A stretch of 64,000 bases of DNA, from the NCBI RefSeq assembly GCF_900220975.1, contig NZ_OBQD01000002.1, positions 62,001 to 126,000 on the forward strand, read 5' to 3'. This DNA comes from Rhizobium subbaraonis (lineage in GTDB: Bacteria; Pseudomonadota; Alphaproteobacteria; Rhizobiales; Rhizobiaceae). Below, one piece after another: positions 17,055-26,587 of the stretch; position 1 is the first letter of the stretch, and each line of letters begins with the position of its first letter. Position numbers and translations under genes: made by a program. A model generated the notes under the pieces. The model ran no database searches and was not told the origin of the DNA. It saw only the letters and a list, made by a program, of their open reading frames with translations.

Positions 17055-18706
17055 CGACCGGCCCCGCGCTCGCCGATCGCGCGGACAATCGTGTGACCGT
17101 CGACAAGGCCGGAAACATCCTGGTCGGTTCTCACCTTTGGTCTCAGCGCATCGAGCAGCAGGACGACGCCGCAGGCGGCAAGCACGGAAAGACCGGCCGC
17201 CAGCATCAGCAGCCGCATCCGGGACGAGGCCGGCGTGACGCCAGCCTGCGGCTCAGCGATGACGACAACATTGGAGATTTGCGCGGCTGCGATCTCCTGC
17301 GCGATGCGCGCATCGTCGCTCCCTTGCTGGAACCGCTGCTGCGTCAGGCGGAGGCGTTCGACGTCGCGCAGCTTCCGGCTGAGTAACAAAGCCGCTTCCT
17401 CGATCGACTTCAGCTCATCTTCCGCCTTTGCCAGATCGCGCGCGAGGGAAGCAGCCTTTCGCTCCGTCGAAGCCGATTGGAGAAGGGCCTCGGCACGATC
17501 CTTGAGAAGAGCCTCGCGTAACGGATTCGGCACCGTCACCGCTTCGCCAGGGACACGGGCGGGTTGATCCGAAAGATAGCTGTCGAGATCCTTGATCTGC
17601 TCCGACAGTCCTTCGACCTGCGGCGAGCGCGGTCCCGCACGCCGGCTCTCCGACTGGACCTGCAACCTGATGTCGAACTGCTTGAGTTCCAGAGCCTCAC
17701 GCAATGCGTTCGGTCGTTGAGAGGTGGAAGAGGGTATCCGTTCGGGCAGAGCCGCAAGCTGCCGATTGATCTCTCCGATGCGGGCATTGGCCGCCTCCAC
17801 CGTCGATCCTGCATCCTGCAGCGCGCGTATAAGCTGTTCGCGCCGCTGCACCGCCAGGCTCCTCTGGTCGTCAATCGACCACGCCGACAGTTTCTGTCGT
17901 TCCGTGCTGTAGCTGTCTTCCGCCACCAGCAGCGCCTTGTCCAGCTTTGCAAGCTCGCTTGCAAAAAAGTGCGGGACACGGTCGTCGGTGTAGATATCCT
18001 CTCGCTTGGCCATGTAGGTGGCGATGAAGCGGCGCAGCAGCTCCTCTCCTCTTCGCGGATCGGGATAGGACAACTGCAATTCGATGACGTCTGAACGCGT
18101 AACGTGGGAAATCGACAGATAGCGCTGCAGGGCGACGGTCACCATGTCGAGCTTGCTCAACTCTGGCAGGATACCGATCCTCACCAGAAGGCCGCGAACC
18201 TGCTCCTTGACATAGTTGACCGTATGCTTGACGAACCGCTTGACCTTCTGGACGAACGTCACCGCCTGGTCTTCCCCGTAGAAGAAATCTTCCCCCAGCC
18301 CCTCTACCACCGCTCGGACAATGCCCGGATCCTTCATGATCTGGACCTCGGCAGTGATGTCCTCGATGCGCTTGGAGATCGGGATGACCTGCTGCGTCGT
18401 CTGCGTCGAGACGGTCGGCGGCGCTGACAGCTCGTTGCCGAAGCGAAGCATCAGCTGTGCGCCCACGTCGTAGGTGGGGTTGATCAATAACAGATAGATG
18501 ATGCTGGCCAGTACCGCGATCACTGGCGCAATGGCGATCCATATCCAGTTGTGGGCCAGCGCGGTCAAAAGCTTGAGCACATCCGGCGGCGTCCATACGA
18601 CGCTTGAACGGGCATTGGTGACTGTCCGGCCGTCCTCCTGCTGTGGCGTCCGGTGAGCGTCCGTTTCGGCCCGCCGGCCGATCTCGCTGGCGCGGTACTG
18701 GTTCAT
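17051..18706 (-). CDS. Wzz/GumC-like polysaccharide co-polymerase
   Basis: 551 residues. Transmembrane segments lie near residues 53-73 and 497-519, flanking a long periplasmic, largely coiled-coil region, the arrangement of PCP-2a chain-length regulators (Wzz domain at the N-terminus). It should control polymerisation and couple it to the outer-membrane exporter. ATG 18706 is chosen because it overlaps the upstream stop codon (ATGA); an earlier start would read into that gene. The kinase domain sometimes fused here (as in ExoP) is encoded as the separate downstream gene. Confidence 0.87.
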   Translation of the reverse strand: MNQYRASEIGRRAETDAHRTPQQEDGRTVTNARSSVVWTPPDVLKLLTALAHNWIWIAIAPVIAVLASIIYLLLINPTYDVGAQLMLRFGNELSAPPTVSTQTTQQVIPISKRIEDITAEVQIMKDPGIVRAVVEGLGEDFFYGEDQAVTFVQKVKRFVKHTVNYVKEQVRGLLVRIGILPELSKLDMVTVALQRYLSISHVTRSDVIELQLSYPDPRRGEELLRRFIATYMAKREDIYTDDRVPHFFASELAKLDKALLVAEDSYSTERQKLSAWSIDDQRSLAVQRREQLIRALQDAGSTVEAANARIGEINRQLAALPERIPSSTSQRPNALREALELKQFDIRLQVQSESRRAGPRSPQVEGLSEQIKDLDSYLSDQPARVPGEAVTVPNPLREALLKDRAEALLQSASTERKAASLARDLAKAEDELKSIEEAALLLSRKLRDVERLRLTQQRFQQGSDDARIAQEIAAAQISNVVVIAEPQAGVTPASSRMRLLMLAAGLSVLAACGVVLLLDALRPKVRTDQDVSGLVDGHTIVRAIGERGAGR

Positions 18707-19941
18707 TGGACCGCCCCCCGCACCTCTGCCAATGTCGGGCACCTGGTGCTTGTCCGTCCGACGAAGACGAGATCGCCGGGTTGAAGCCTGGTCAGCGGGT
18801 CGGCCGCCATCAAGGTCGGCGTGGGTGCTCCTGTGTCTCGCAGCAGTGTAAGCCGGCAGGAAGCTGGCGATGCCATATCGGTAGCGGGTAATTCCGCCCC
18901 CGCCGCCTCGAGCGAGCTCGATATGGTCTTGATCGAAGCCCGGGCATCGAGAATCTCGAACTGTACGCCGGCCACCTCGCCTAGAAGCTCGAGGCGAAGC
19001 TGAAGATCGTATGCGGCACTTTCCTCGGAGAGCACGGCCTGGCGCGCCCTCGCCTGGGCCAGCGAGGCGACCGTCTGGCCCACCTGTCCCTGTATCTCGA
19101 CATAGTCGCGGCGAAGTTCGAGAATGCGGCTGGAGGTTATGCTGCCATCGGCAAACAGGGGTTCCAGGCGCTTCAGATCGCCCTGAACCAGTTCCAGTTG
19201 CGTTCGCAGGGACTGCGATACGGCCTCCTGCGAACTGATGTCCTCGCGATTGATCTGCGCAGAAGCGTCGATCCGCCGAAGTGCGATCGCACGATTTTCG
19301 AGCCGCGCAGCCAGCGTGCGCCGCTCGGTCGCAAACAGCAGCCCCGCTTCTTTCTCGCCGATCAGTTCCTTCGCCTCGGCGGGCAAATCGACCGCCTGCG
19401 AGCGCCGCATCTCGGCGACAAGCCGCTGCTCCTTGACGAGCGCGCGCGCAAGCCTGGCCTTCGCGCTGATCAGGCGTTCCCTGCCCTCGTTGATCTGCAG
19501 TTCTATCGAGAGGTCGTCGTTCGCGCGACGGCCCTGGCCTGCCAGCGCCAGCGCGTGCGCCACACGCATGCCCGGCGTGAAGGCGACCTCGCCCGGTCGG
19601 GAAACGTTGCCGCCGACGATGACCGGCCGCAGCCGATCGATCGTCAGCGAGAACGCCGTCTCTGAGAGACCGAACTTCCGGTCGATCAGCACACCGATCT
19701 CCTTGCGGGTCTGCTCCAGGTCGCGCAAGCCCGTAAGGGTTCCAAGTCCCGGCAGCGACAGCTGGCCGCCGCGGCCGATCTCGAAGACATCGGACAGGTC
19801 AGGTTGGCCGATGACCTTCAGCCTCACGCGATCGCCTTCCCCGATCGGGAGTGGCTCCATGTCTTGGGCGCGCGACGACGCATTCGCGAGGACCGCGAAC
19901 ACAAGAAAGATAGGGCAAAAGACCTGCGACAGACGGCTCAC
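18703..19941 (-). CDS. polysaccharide export protein (Wza/GumB-like) with long coiled coil
   Basis: 412 residues. An N-terminal signal sequence ends near ANASSRAQ. The Poly_export domain follows (IGEGDRVRLKVIGQPDLSD), then an SLBB-like segment (PVIVGGNVSRPGEVAFTPGM). Residues about 155-330 are rich in Leu/Ala/Arg/Glu and predicted coiled coil, longer than in Wza. It would form or contact the periplasmic/outer-membrane channel for the polymer. GTG at 19941 has AAGGAGG 4 bases upstream. It is first in the three-gene export operon. Confidence 0.87.
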   Translation of the reverse strand: MSRLSQVFCPIFLVFAVLANASSRAQDMEPLPIGEGDRVRLKVIGQPDLSDVFEIGRGGQLSLPGLGTLTGLRDLEQTRKEIGVLIDRKFGLSETAFSLTIDRLRPVIVGGNVSRPGEVAFTPGMRVAHALALAGQGRRANDDLSIELQINEGRERLISAKARLARALVKEQRLVAEMRRSQAVDLPAEAKELIGEKEAGLLFATERRTLAARLENRAIALRRIDASAQINREDISSQEAVSQSLRTQLELVQGDLKRLEPLFADGSITSSRILELRRDYVEIQGQVGQTVASLAQARARQAVLSEESAAYDLQLRLELLGEVAGVQFEILDARASIKTISSSLEAAGAELPATDMASPASCRLTLLRDTGAPTPTLMAADPLTRLQPGDLVFVGRTSTRCPTLAEVRGAVQ

Positions 19942-20454
19942 TACGCCTCCTTCAGTCGCTTCAGTGCATTGTCACCAACCAGGCTTACATTTCGCCATCA
20001 CGTGATCTGGATCCCCATCCCCGAATGCAAAGACCTGAATACGCACGACGCTCCCGCAGCCCAGCCCACCGAAACTCAAGCTTCTGAAATCAACGCTGTC
20101 GGCATTCCGCTACCGAATTGGCCTGCGCCCGGCCTTTGCCGCCTCACCTGGAAGCCTACCATCAAGCCGGGCCATCTCGCCGCTGATGCGTCTGTACAGA
20201 TGTGCCTCGCACTCTGCTGCGCAAACTGTCGAACGGATTGCGCCGCAGGTCAACCCGTCCGGCAAAAACGGTCGATCGAAAAGCACTCTTTGGCAAGCGT
20301 TTGCAGACAGCGAAAAACCTTATCTACGCTATTGCGTCCGCCGAAATAACCAGGTGCACAGTATTTAAATGTTACTTGCGGAGTTGTTGACGCTCTCCGT
20401 ATAGTCTTTTCCCAAGGTCGCTGTCGCGCCCGGAGTTGTGAGCGGAGCGCTGAT
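19942..20454. other. 513-bp divergent intergenic region of the export and polymerase operons
   Basis: No convincing gene. A perfect 10-base palindrome ATCACGTGAT sits at 19997-20006, about 55 bp upstream of the export operon start. Toward the polymerase gene, TTGCGG (20376-20381) and TATAGT (20400-20405) are separated by 18 bp and could form a plus-strand promoter in a locally AT-rich stretch. The unusual length suggests several regulatory inputs. Confidence 0.45.
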
Positions 20455-21960
20455 GTGAAACCGCAAGCAATCGGCCTTCGTTCCTGGTCAGCTTCATACG
20501 CCATCCTTTGCCTCGGCCTTGGGATCGCGGCGATACTCTCGCTCGGGCCCTTCAAGGGAATGCTTGCCGCGCTCGGCCTCATCGGCGTCTTCGTAAGCAT
20601 TTCACAGCCTCTCGTCGCGCTTGCGGTCGTGATCTTCGCCAATACGTCCCTTCAGGTCGTCGGCAGCAGCCACATCATCGGCCTCCCGAGCAGCCTGTCC
20701 AAGATCTTCGGAGCCATCGCCCTCGGCTCCGTCATCCTCCACATGGTGTTCGCCGGCTGGAAGCTGACAGCATCTGCGATCTACAAACCGATCTTCCTTT
20801 TTCTGGTCGTTGTGGTCGGCTGGGACCTCGCCCGGCGCTATCCCGAAACGGGCATGCTGGAAGGAACAAGCCGACTGCTGCTGACGATGTTGCTGACCGC
20901 GCTGGCTGCCACGATCGCCGGGCAGTCGCAGCGGGCTCTCGACGCGACCATAATGATCCTGTCGGCGGCCATGGCCCTTACGGGGATCATCGGCCTGATG
21001 GAACACTTCCTGCCTTCGCTCGCTATCGAATCCGATGACCCACGTCTCGCGCTCGGCGCTCTCGGGGGCGTGATCGACAGCGAGTCGCTCGATGGCGTCA
21101 TCATCAAGCGTATTACCGGCGGCATCGGCGACGCCAACTGGCTGTCTTATTCGATCGCGATGTCGATACCGCTCATTTTCTACGCCTGGCAGCGCTGGAC
21201 GGACTTCTGGACCCGCTCCGTCGTCGCAGCCTTCGGCCTGCTGCAAATGATCGCGCTGACGTTGAGCTACACGCGCACCGGCTTTTTCGGGCTCGGGATC
21301 GCCGGTCTGTTTCTGTGCATCCGTGGCGTCATACCGCTTCGCCTCGCGCTTGCCGCAGGCACGACGATGCTGGTGGGGCTGCTGATCTATCTTCCACCCG
21401 GTTTTCTGGACCGAATGTTCTCCCAAAAGTATCTCAGCGAGGGCAGCACCCCGCTACGAAGTCTGCTCGTGACCCGAGCCGCCGATATCTGGCTCGACAG
21501 CCCGATAGTGGGGCATGGGTACAAGGCTTTCGGCTTCAAGTTCTACGACGACGTCCGCGAGCATCTGCCAGACGACATCCGCCTCCGGGCGTGGATCGAC
21601 GATATGGAACTTGCCGTCAATGAAGGGCGAGAACTGGTCTCCAATATCGGCGCGCATAACCTACAACTCGAGATTCTGGTGGAATATGGCGCAGTTGGCC
21701 TGGTTCTCTTCTCCGCAATCTTCGTCGCAGCGTTCCGCGAACTCCGGAGGATGGAGAAGACCGGTCCGCCGCGACTGCGGCTGCTCGCCGTCGCCCTTGA
21801 GGCCAGCCTGCTCGCGTTTCTGGTCTGCAGCCTTTTCGGCCATGCAAAATTCCTGAAGTTGCTCTGGATTATCCTGGGCCTGGTGATGGCCGCACGGCGC
21901 ATCTCCGTCGTCGGCGACAGCCCCGTCCGTAGTCTGTTTGCGCCAAGAAGCGCCAGATGA
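20455..21960 (+). CDS. O-antigen ligase/polymerase-like membrane protein (Wzy family)
   Basis: 501 residues, about 11-12 membrane segments. The C-terminal Wzy_C/O-antigen ligase region has SYTRTGFFGLG and, after a soluble loop, the motif GAHNLQLEILVEYGAVGL, similar to the conserved HN...E.G..GL signature. It probably polymerises repeat units in the periplasm, matching the Wzx, Wzz and Wza homologues nearby. The GTG start at 20455 is preceded by GCGGAGCG; an ATG two bases earlier is out of frame. It overlaps the following glycosyltransferase by 4 bp. Confidence 0.85.
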   Translation: MKPQAIGLRSWSASYAILCLGLGIAAILSLGPFKGMLAALGLIGVFVSISQPLVALAVVIFANTSLQVVGSSHIIGLPSSLSKIFGAIALGSVILHMVFAGWKLTASAIYKPIFLFLVVVVGWDLARRYPETGMLEGTSRLLLTMLLTALAATIAGQSQRALDATIMILSAAMALTGIIGLMEHFLPSLAIESDDPRLALGALGGVIDSESLDGVIIKRITGGIGDANWLSYSIAMSIPLIFYAWQRWTDFWTRSVVAAFGLLQMIALTLSYTRTGFFGLGIAGLFLCIRGVIPLRLALAAGTTMLVGLLIYLPPGFLDRMFSQKYLSEGSTPLRSLLVTRAADIWLDSPIVGHGYKAFGFKFYDDVREHLPDDIRLRAWIDDMELAVNEGRELVSNIGAHNLQLEILVEYGAVGLVLFSAIFVAAFRELRRMEKTGPPRLRLLAVALEASLLAFLVCSLFGHAKFLKLLWIILGLVMAARRISVVGDSPVRSLFAPRSAR

Positions 21961-23138
21961 AAACTCCCTCCGGCAGCCGGCATGTGCTCTACGTTCACCC
22001 CAACTCCGAGGTCGGCGGCTCCGACATCGCCCTCGCCCGTACGCTGGAAGCCATGCGATCGACCGGCCAACGCAGTTCGGTCATCCTGCCATGCGACGGT
22101 CCGATTGTGGAACGACTGCGCGCAGCCGGCGCCGAGGTTCACTTCCTGCCGATGCAGCAACTGCGGACGCTGCCGTCCGTCAGCTACCAGCTTGGCTACC
22201 TGCTGAAATTCCTTCCGACCGTGCTGCGGCTGCGCGACAAGATCCGGCATATCGATCCGGATCTGGTCCACTCCAATTCACTCTACTGCCTGTACGGGGC
22301 ATGGGCGGCCAAACTCGCCGGCAAGCCTCACATATGGCATGTCCGGGAAATGGCCCCGTCCGTCCCCGTCCTGACGCCATTGTTTGCCGCCATGGTGCGC
22401 CGCCTTTCGACGATCATTCTGGCGATGTCGGCCCCGTGCGTGGATGCGCTTTACGGCGTCTGGCCGAGGCAGGTCGTCGTGATGCCCGACGCACTGGATG
22501 GCGACGCCTTCCGCAAATCGCTTCAGCCGGGCCGTTTGCGCACCGATCTCGGCGTAGCCGTCGACACACCGATTGTCGGCTTCGCCGCCCGTCTAGACCC
22601 CTGGAAGGGCTGCCATGTCTTTCTCGACGCCTGTGCACTTGTGGCGGCGCGGCATCCCGAGGCGATCTTCGTCGTCAGCGGCGGCTCTCCGCCAGGCCTT
22701 GAAGGATATGAACGGGAATTGAAGCGCAAGGCCGCCGCGCTCGGCCTTGGCGAAAGGCTGAAGTTCCTTGGCTGGCGCTACCGGCTGGACAGCATGGTCG
22801 ACCTGATGGACGGCCTTGACGTCTTTTGCCATACATCCATCACGCCGGAGCCCTTCGGGCTGGTCCTGCTCGAAGCCATGTCCGTGGGAACGCCGGTCAT
22901 TTCCGTGAAAGCGGGAGGACCTCTTGCGATCGTGGAGGATGGCGTATCCGGCATCCTGCTGCCGCCGGGCGACGCGCAGGCACTCGCCGAGCAGGTCTCC
23001 AGCTTGCTCAGGTTTCCGGACCGCGCAGCGGCGATCGGCGTTGCCGGGCGCCTACGGCAGGAGCAGGAATATTCCGTGCCGATGTTCGTGGAGCGCCTTT
23101 CGGCTATCTACGAACGGGCCTGCCTTTCGCCTGGGTGA
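21957..23138 (+). CDS. glycosyltransferase family 4
   Basis: 393 residues with the two-domain GT-B layout. The N-terminal domain has HPNSEVGGSDIALARTLEAM, and the C-terminal GT4 domain contains VGFAARLDPWKG and the donor-site EX7E motif EPFGLVLLEAMSVGTPVI. It transfers a sugar from a nucleotide donor to the growing lipid-linked unit. It is translationally coupled to the polymerase gene. Its last 35 bp overlap the convergent glycosyltransferase gene. Confidence 0.9.
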   Translation: MKTPSGSRHVLYVHPNSEVGGSDIALARTLEAMRSTGQRSSVILPCDGPIVERLRAAGAEVHFLPMQQLRTLPSVSYQLGYLLKFLPTVLRLRDKIRHIDPDLVHSNSLYCLYGAWAAKLAGKPHIWHVREMAPSVPVLTPLFAAMVRRLSTIILAMSAPCVDALYGVWPRQVVVMPDALDGDAFRKSLQPGRLRTDLGVAVDTPIVGFAARLDPWKGCHVFLDACALVAARHPEAIFVVSGGSPPGLEGYERELKRKAAALGLGERLKFLGWRYRLDSMVDLMDGLDVFCHTSITPEPFGLVLLEAMSVGTPVISVKAGGPLAIVEDGVSGILLPPGDAQALAEQVSSLLRFPDRAAAIGVAGRLRQEQEYSVPMFVERLSAIYERACLSPG

Positions 23139-24228
23139 GTTGCATGGCGCTATCGGTCATCTGACGGGCAAGGGCCGCAGCGGTGTGGTGTGCGAGGAAC
23201 CGGGCTCTTGCAGCCTGCCCCAGAACTTCACGCCGGACGGGTGCGTCGAGAAGCGCGACGAGTGCGGCTCGCAGTCCGTCGACGTCGTCAATCGCAACGA
23301 CAAGCCCTGCCTCTCCGTCCGCAATGACGCGCGGCATGTCGCCTGCCGCACTCACGATAAGCGCTTTCGCCCGCGCCATGCCCTCCAGGCAGGTCATTGG
23401 CAGGCTGTCCTTGCGCGATGGAACCACGATGACGTCACTTGCGTCGATCCAGTCTGTCGGCCTGTCCACAAAGCCGGTGAACGTAACCCGATCGGCGATG
23501 CCAAGCGTCGCCGCCATCTGTTTCAGTTCCGCCTCCGTCTCGCCGACGCCGACCAAAACCGCATGCCATCCGGCGTGAGTGGCCAGATTGCCCAGCGCCT
23601 TGAGAAATATATCCTGACCCTTGCCCGGGTGAAGCCGTCCCAGCACGGTGCAGACCACCACCTCCGGCGGCAGCCCGAGATCTCTGCGCGACGTCATTGC
23701 GGGCGCAGCGATGGCCGCTGCGTTCCATGCAACCGAGGAAGACCGCGCACCGCCCCTCCGCACCTCTTCAAGCGCGGCATAGGACCCGACGAGAACGTGG
23801 TCAGCCAGCCCAACCAGCCGGCGATCCACGGCCTCGTAGAAGCGGTGAACACCCTTGTGTGTATGGCCGAGCCAGCCGTGCATGTGGCAAAGCCATGGTA
23901 TTCCCAGGATTGGCCGGCTCATGGCGACCAGCAGGTTGGCACGCATGTCATGGGTATGGATCACATCGATCTTTTGCTCGCGCAGGATCCGTGTGAGACG
24001 CATCGCGCTCAGCGGAGACGACGCCAGTCCGTTCCACGGCAGCCAGACAAGCGGCACCGTTCCGTTTCCCGTAAGCCTGGCCTCCAGTTCCCGGTCGCGC
24101 CTGTCAGCCACAAACACCAGCAACGGCTCTGCATCCGGCTGACGGGCCAGCTCCGGCATCAGCCCCTCCAGCAGAGACTCGATCCCGCCGATCCGGCCAT
24201 ACCGGCTCTTGATGTGGGCGACCCGCAA
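23104..24228 (-). CDS. glycosyltransferase family 4
   Basis: 374 residues from a TTG start. The N-terminus RVAHIKSRYGRIGGIESLL and C-terminal motifs VCTVLGRLHPGKGQD and DSLPMTCLEGMARAKALI are typical of GT4 retaining glycosyltransferases. TTG at 24228 is chosen because it directly precedes the conserved N-terminus, follows the flippase stop by 4 bp and has GGGAGG about 10 bases upstream; ATG 24297 would overlap the flippase gene by 65 bp. It is third in the GT2-flippase-GT4 operon. Confidence 0.85.
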   Translation of the reverse strand: MRVAHIKSRYGRIGGIESLLEGLMPELARQPDAEPLLVFVADRRDRELEARLTGNGTVPLVWLPWNGLASSPLSAMRLTRILREQKIDVIHTHDMRANLLVAMSRPILGIPWLCHMHGWLGHTHKGVHRFYEAVDRRLVGLADHVLVGSYAALEEVRRGGARSSSVAWNAAAIAAPAMTSRRDLGLPPEVVVCTVLGRLHPGKGQDIFLKALGNLATHAGWHAVLVGVGETEAELKQMAATLGIADRVTFTGFVDRPTDWIDASDVIVVPSRKDSLPMTCLEGMARAKALIVSAAGDMPRVIADGEAGLVVAIDDVDGLRAALVALLDAPVRREVLGQAARARFLAHHTAAALARQMTDSAMQLTQAKGRPVRR

Positions 24229-24232
24229 CTGC

Positions 24233-25510
24233 CTAGGCCCTCCCTTCGAGAAAGCCGCCTCGCAGCCGATGATAGGCGGCACCACAGATGACGACACCCG
24301 TCAAAAGCCGCATCACGAAAACGGAGACGGCCGCTCCTGTCGCCCCATATGCGGGGATCAGCAGGAAGCCGGCGGTCCCGACAATAACCGCCTGGAACAG
24401 GCAGATCGCCAGCGTCGCACGCGGCTGCGTCATAACGACAAAAGACAACGCAACGGGCACGAAGGCAACCCAGCACATGACGGCGACGAAAAGCAGCTTG
24501 AACACCGGCACGGACTGGAGGTAGGCGGGACCGATGGTCATGCGGATCAAAGGCTCTGCAAACAGGAACACCACGAGACTGGCGATGGCGGCCAGAGGCA
24601 CGGTTAGCCGGCAGACGGAAGACCAGAGCTCCAGCGCGCCGCCATGCTTTGCGAGGTCTGCGACGCGGGGCTGCAATACGACCATCGCAAAACCCATGAC
24701 CATCTCCGGAACGAGCAGCAGCGGCAGCAAGGCGCCATAGAAACCCGCCTCCGCGGGCCCGCGCAGGCTGGTGAGCAGGAAGATGTCCAGCCGCTCTACG
24801 ACGGCACTGACCATGAGGGCCGGCGCCACCCATCGCACATAGCGCCATGTTTCAAGGCTTGCCTCCGCGGAGAAAGTGAAAAGCCTGCGCCGCGCCGCGT
24901 CCGACAGGACAAAGGCCATCAGGCAGACACAGAGCGCAGACAGGAGGTAGGCCGCCAGAAAGCTGGACGCCGTCAACGCTCCGCCAACCAGCAGGGCCGC
25001 CACGGAGACAACGCGGAAGCCTTGCAGGGCACCCTCCAGCAGCAACAGCCTGTCGAACCGTTCGCGGGACTGGCAGTCAGCCAGGTAGCCGCGATAAACG
25101 AACTCGAAGGCCGCCGCACCACCGGCCAGAACGACGGCCGTGGCCCATGCGCGATCGTGCAGAAAGAACCTCGCGATCGGCACCGCCAGCAATAGGGAAA
25201 GTGCAAATACTGCTGCCGCCAATCCGGTGCGGATCTGCTGGGCAGCACGCCATGCCTGAGCGGCGCGGTGAGGATCGGCGGCAAGTATCGGCGGCACGCG
25301 GCGAACGACATCGAGATCGAGCGGATCGCCAAGCGCGGTCGTCACCATCTTGATCGATGCCAGTGCGAAAGTGAGAAGCCCGACCTGGGCAACCCCGTCA
25401 GGGAGGGTGCCGAGGTGGCGGTATGCGACGGTAATCGCGACGAACCATAGTCCGAGGTAGAAAATACGGATACCTGACACCACAGCGGTTCGGCCCAGCA
25501 GCGGGCTCAT
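24233..25510 (-). CDS. polysaccharide flippase (Wzx/MATE-like)
   Basis: 425 residues with about 12 hydrophobic segments and few charges, the profile of Polysacc_synt/Wzx exporters. Such proteins flip undecaprenyl-linked repeat units from the cytoplasmic to the periplasmic face of the inner membrane. It is bracketed by glycosyltransferases and overlaps the upstream GT2 gene by 4 bp, consistent with that role. No enzyme domain is present. Assignment relies on topology and context more than on a sharp motif. Confidence 0.8.
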   Translation of the reverse strand: MSPLLGRTAVVSGIRIFYLGLWFVAITVAYRHLGTLPDGVAQVGLLTFALASIKMVTTALGDPLDLDVVRRVPPILAADPHRAAQAWRAAQQIRTGLAAAVFALSLLLAVPIARFFLHDRAWATAVVLAGGAAAFEFVYRGYLADCQSRERFDRLLLLEGALQGFRVVSVAALLVGGALTASSFLAAYLLSALCVCLMAFVLSDAARRRLFTFSAEASLETWRYVRWVAPALMVSAVVERLDIFLLTSLRGPAEAGFYGALLPLLLVPEMVMGFAMVVLQPRVADLAKHGGALELWSSVCRLTVPLAAIASLVVFLFAEPLIRMTIGPAYLQSVPVFKLLFVAVMCWVAFVPVALSFVVMTQPRATLAICLFQAVIVGTAGFLLIPAYGATGAAVSVFVMRLLTGVVICGAAYHRLRGGFLEGRA

Positions 25511-26496
25511 GAGCGTGCGGGCTCACTGAAATGCGCGATGCCTCGACGGCGTCGATGGTTCCGCAGCGCCCTGATGACCACCGGTGGCATCAGCGCCATC
25601 CCAAGGCGCAACCAACTCGCCGGCACCAACAGGACCCGCGGCTCCGCCCGCACGATCTGCCACGTCTTGCGGCCCACGCCTCGCAGGCCCGCGCCCATCC
25701 GCGTCAGATGCATCGTCTCGAACGCCTGCCGCGCCACCGCGGTCCGGGCCTCGTGCCGCCGTTTCATCAACGGGCTTGCCTCCGGCCAGGCGAATGCTGT
25801 CTCAAGACCTGCCATATGGTCATCGAACATCTTGCCGTCGGCATAGAGCTCGAAGGAAAGGCTGCTTTCGCGAACGCGATAGCGCGCGAGCGGTTCTTCA
25901 ATGAAAAGGACATCGCCCGCCAGACACAGCTTCAGGAAAAGCCAGCTGTCGGAGATCATCCCCCATTCCTCGTCCATGCCCCCCAGCGCCTTCACCGGCG
26001 CCATTCGCGACAAGACACACGAGTAGCAAAACCCCTCGGTGAAGGCGCGGACGAATGCATCACTGCCGCCGGACTTCGGGGGCCACCGACCGGTGAAACG
26101 CCCGATCGGGACGCCATCGTCATCGATCCAGATCGCGCCGCCATGCACCATCTTGGCAGTCGGATCCGCTTCCAGTCGGGCCACGGCGGTTGCAACGAAG
26201 CGCGGATCCAGAATGTCGTCGGCGCCGAGCACTATGAAGTAGTCGCCCCGCGCAGCCTTGATCCCGCGCGTGACATTGCCGGCAAAGCCCACGTTTTTGT
26301 CGAAACGGCGGTAGAGCAGCCTTGGATCCGAATAGCGCGCCATCAGTTTCGCCGTGCCGTCCGTCGAGGCATTGTCGAGCACGAGAACCTCGATATCGTC
26401 GAAGGTCTGTGCAAGCGCGCTGTCGACCGCCTGAGCGAGCCATCGGGCCGAGTTATATGTCGGGATTACAATTGTCGCGCGCGGATCATCCTGCAT
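25507..26496 (-). CDS. glycosyltransferase family 2
   Basis: 329 residues. The GT-A N-terminal motif ATIVIPTYNSARWLAQAVDS, the DNAS segment and the metal-binding-region sequence VLGADDILDP mark a GT2 enzyme; a basic, hydrophobic C-terminus (LLVPASWLRLGM) may associate with the membrane. The start is ATG 26496 with a GGAAGAG site; upstream extension to 26664 would cover the divergent deacetylase start. It leads the GT2-flippase-GT4 operon. Confidence 0.88.
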   Translation of the reverse strand: MQDDPRATIVIPTYNSARWLAQAVDSALAQTFDDIEVLVLDNASTDGTAKLMARYSDPRLLYRRFDKNVGFAGNVTRGIKAARGDYFIVLGADDILDPRFVATAVARLEADPTAKMVHGGAIWIDDDGVPIGRFTGRWPPKSGGSDAFVRAFTEGFCYSCVLSRMAPVKALGGMDEEWGMISDSWLFLKLCLAGDVLFIEEPLARYRVRESSLSFELYADGKMFDDHMAGLETAFAWPEASPLMKRRHEARTAVARQAFETMHLTRMGAGLRGVGRKTWQIVRAEPRVLLVPASWLRLGMALMPPVVIRALRNHRRRRGIAHFSEPARS

Positions 26497-26587
26497 GTTA
26501 CTCTTCCGTCGTTGGCAGGCGCCCGTCAGGGCAGCTTTTTTCACCGCCCCTCGAACGCAGCCCCTGATTGGACATTCCGAGGCACTC

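Noticed and set aside
19804-20368. Plus-strand frames in the divergent export/polymerase gap
   Set aside because: Composition unlike neighbouring genes, no site for translation start, overlap with the export gene; region is better explained as regulatory.
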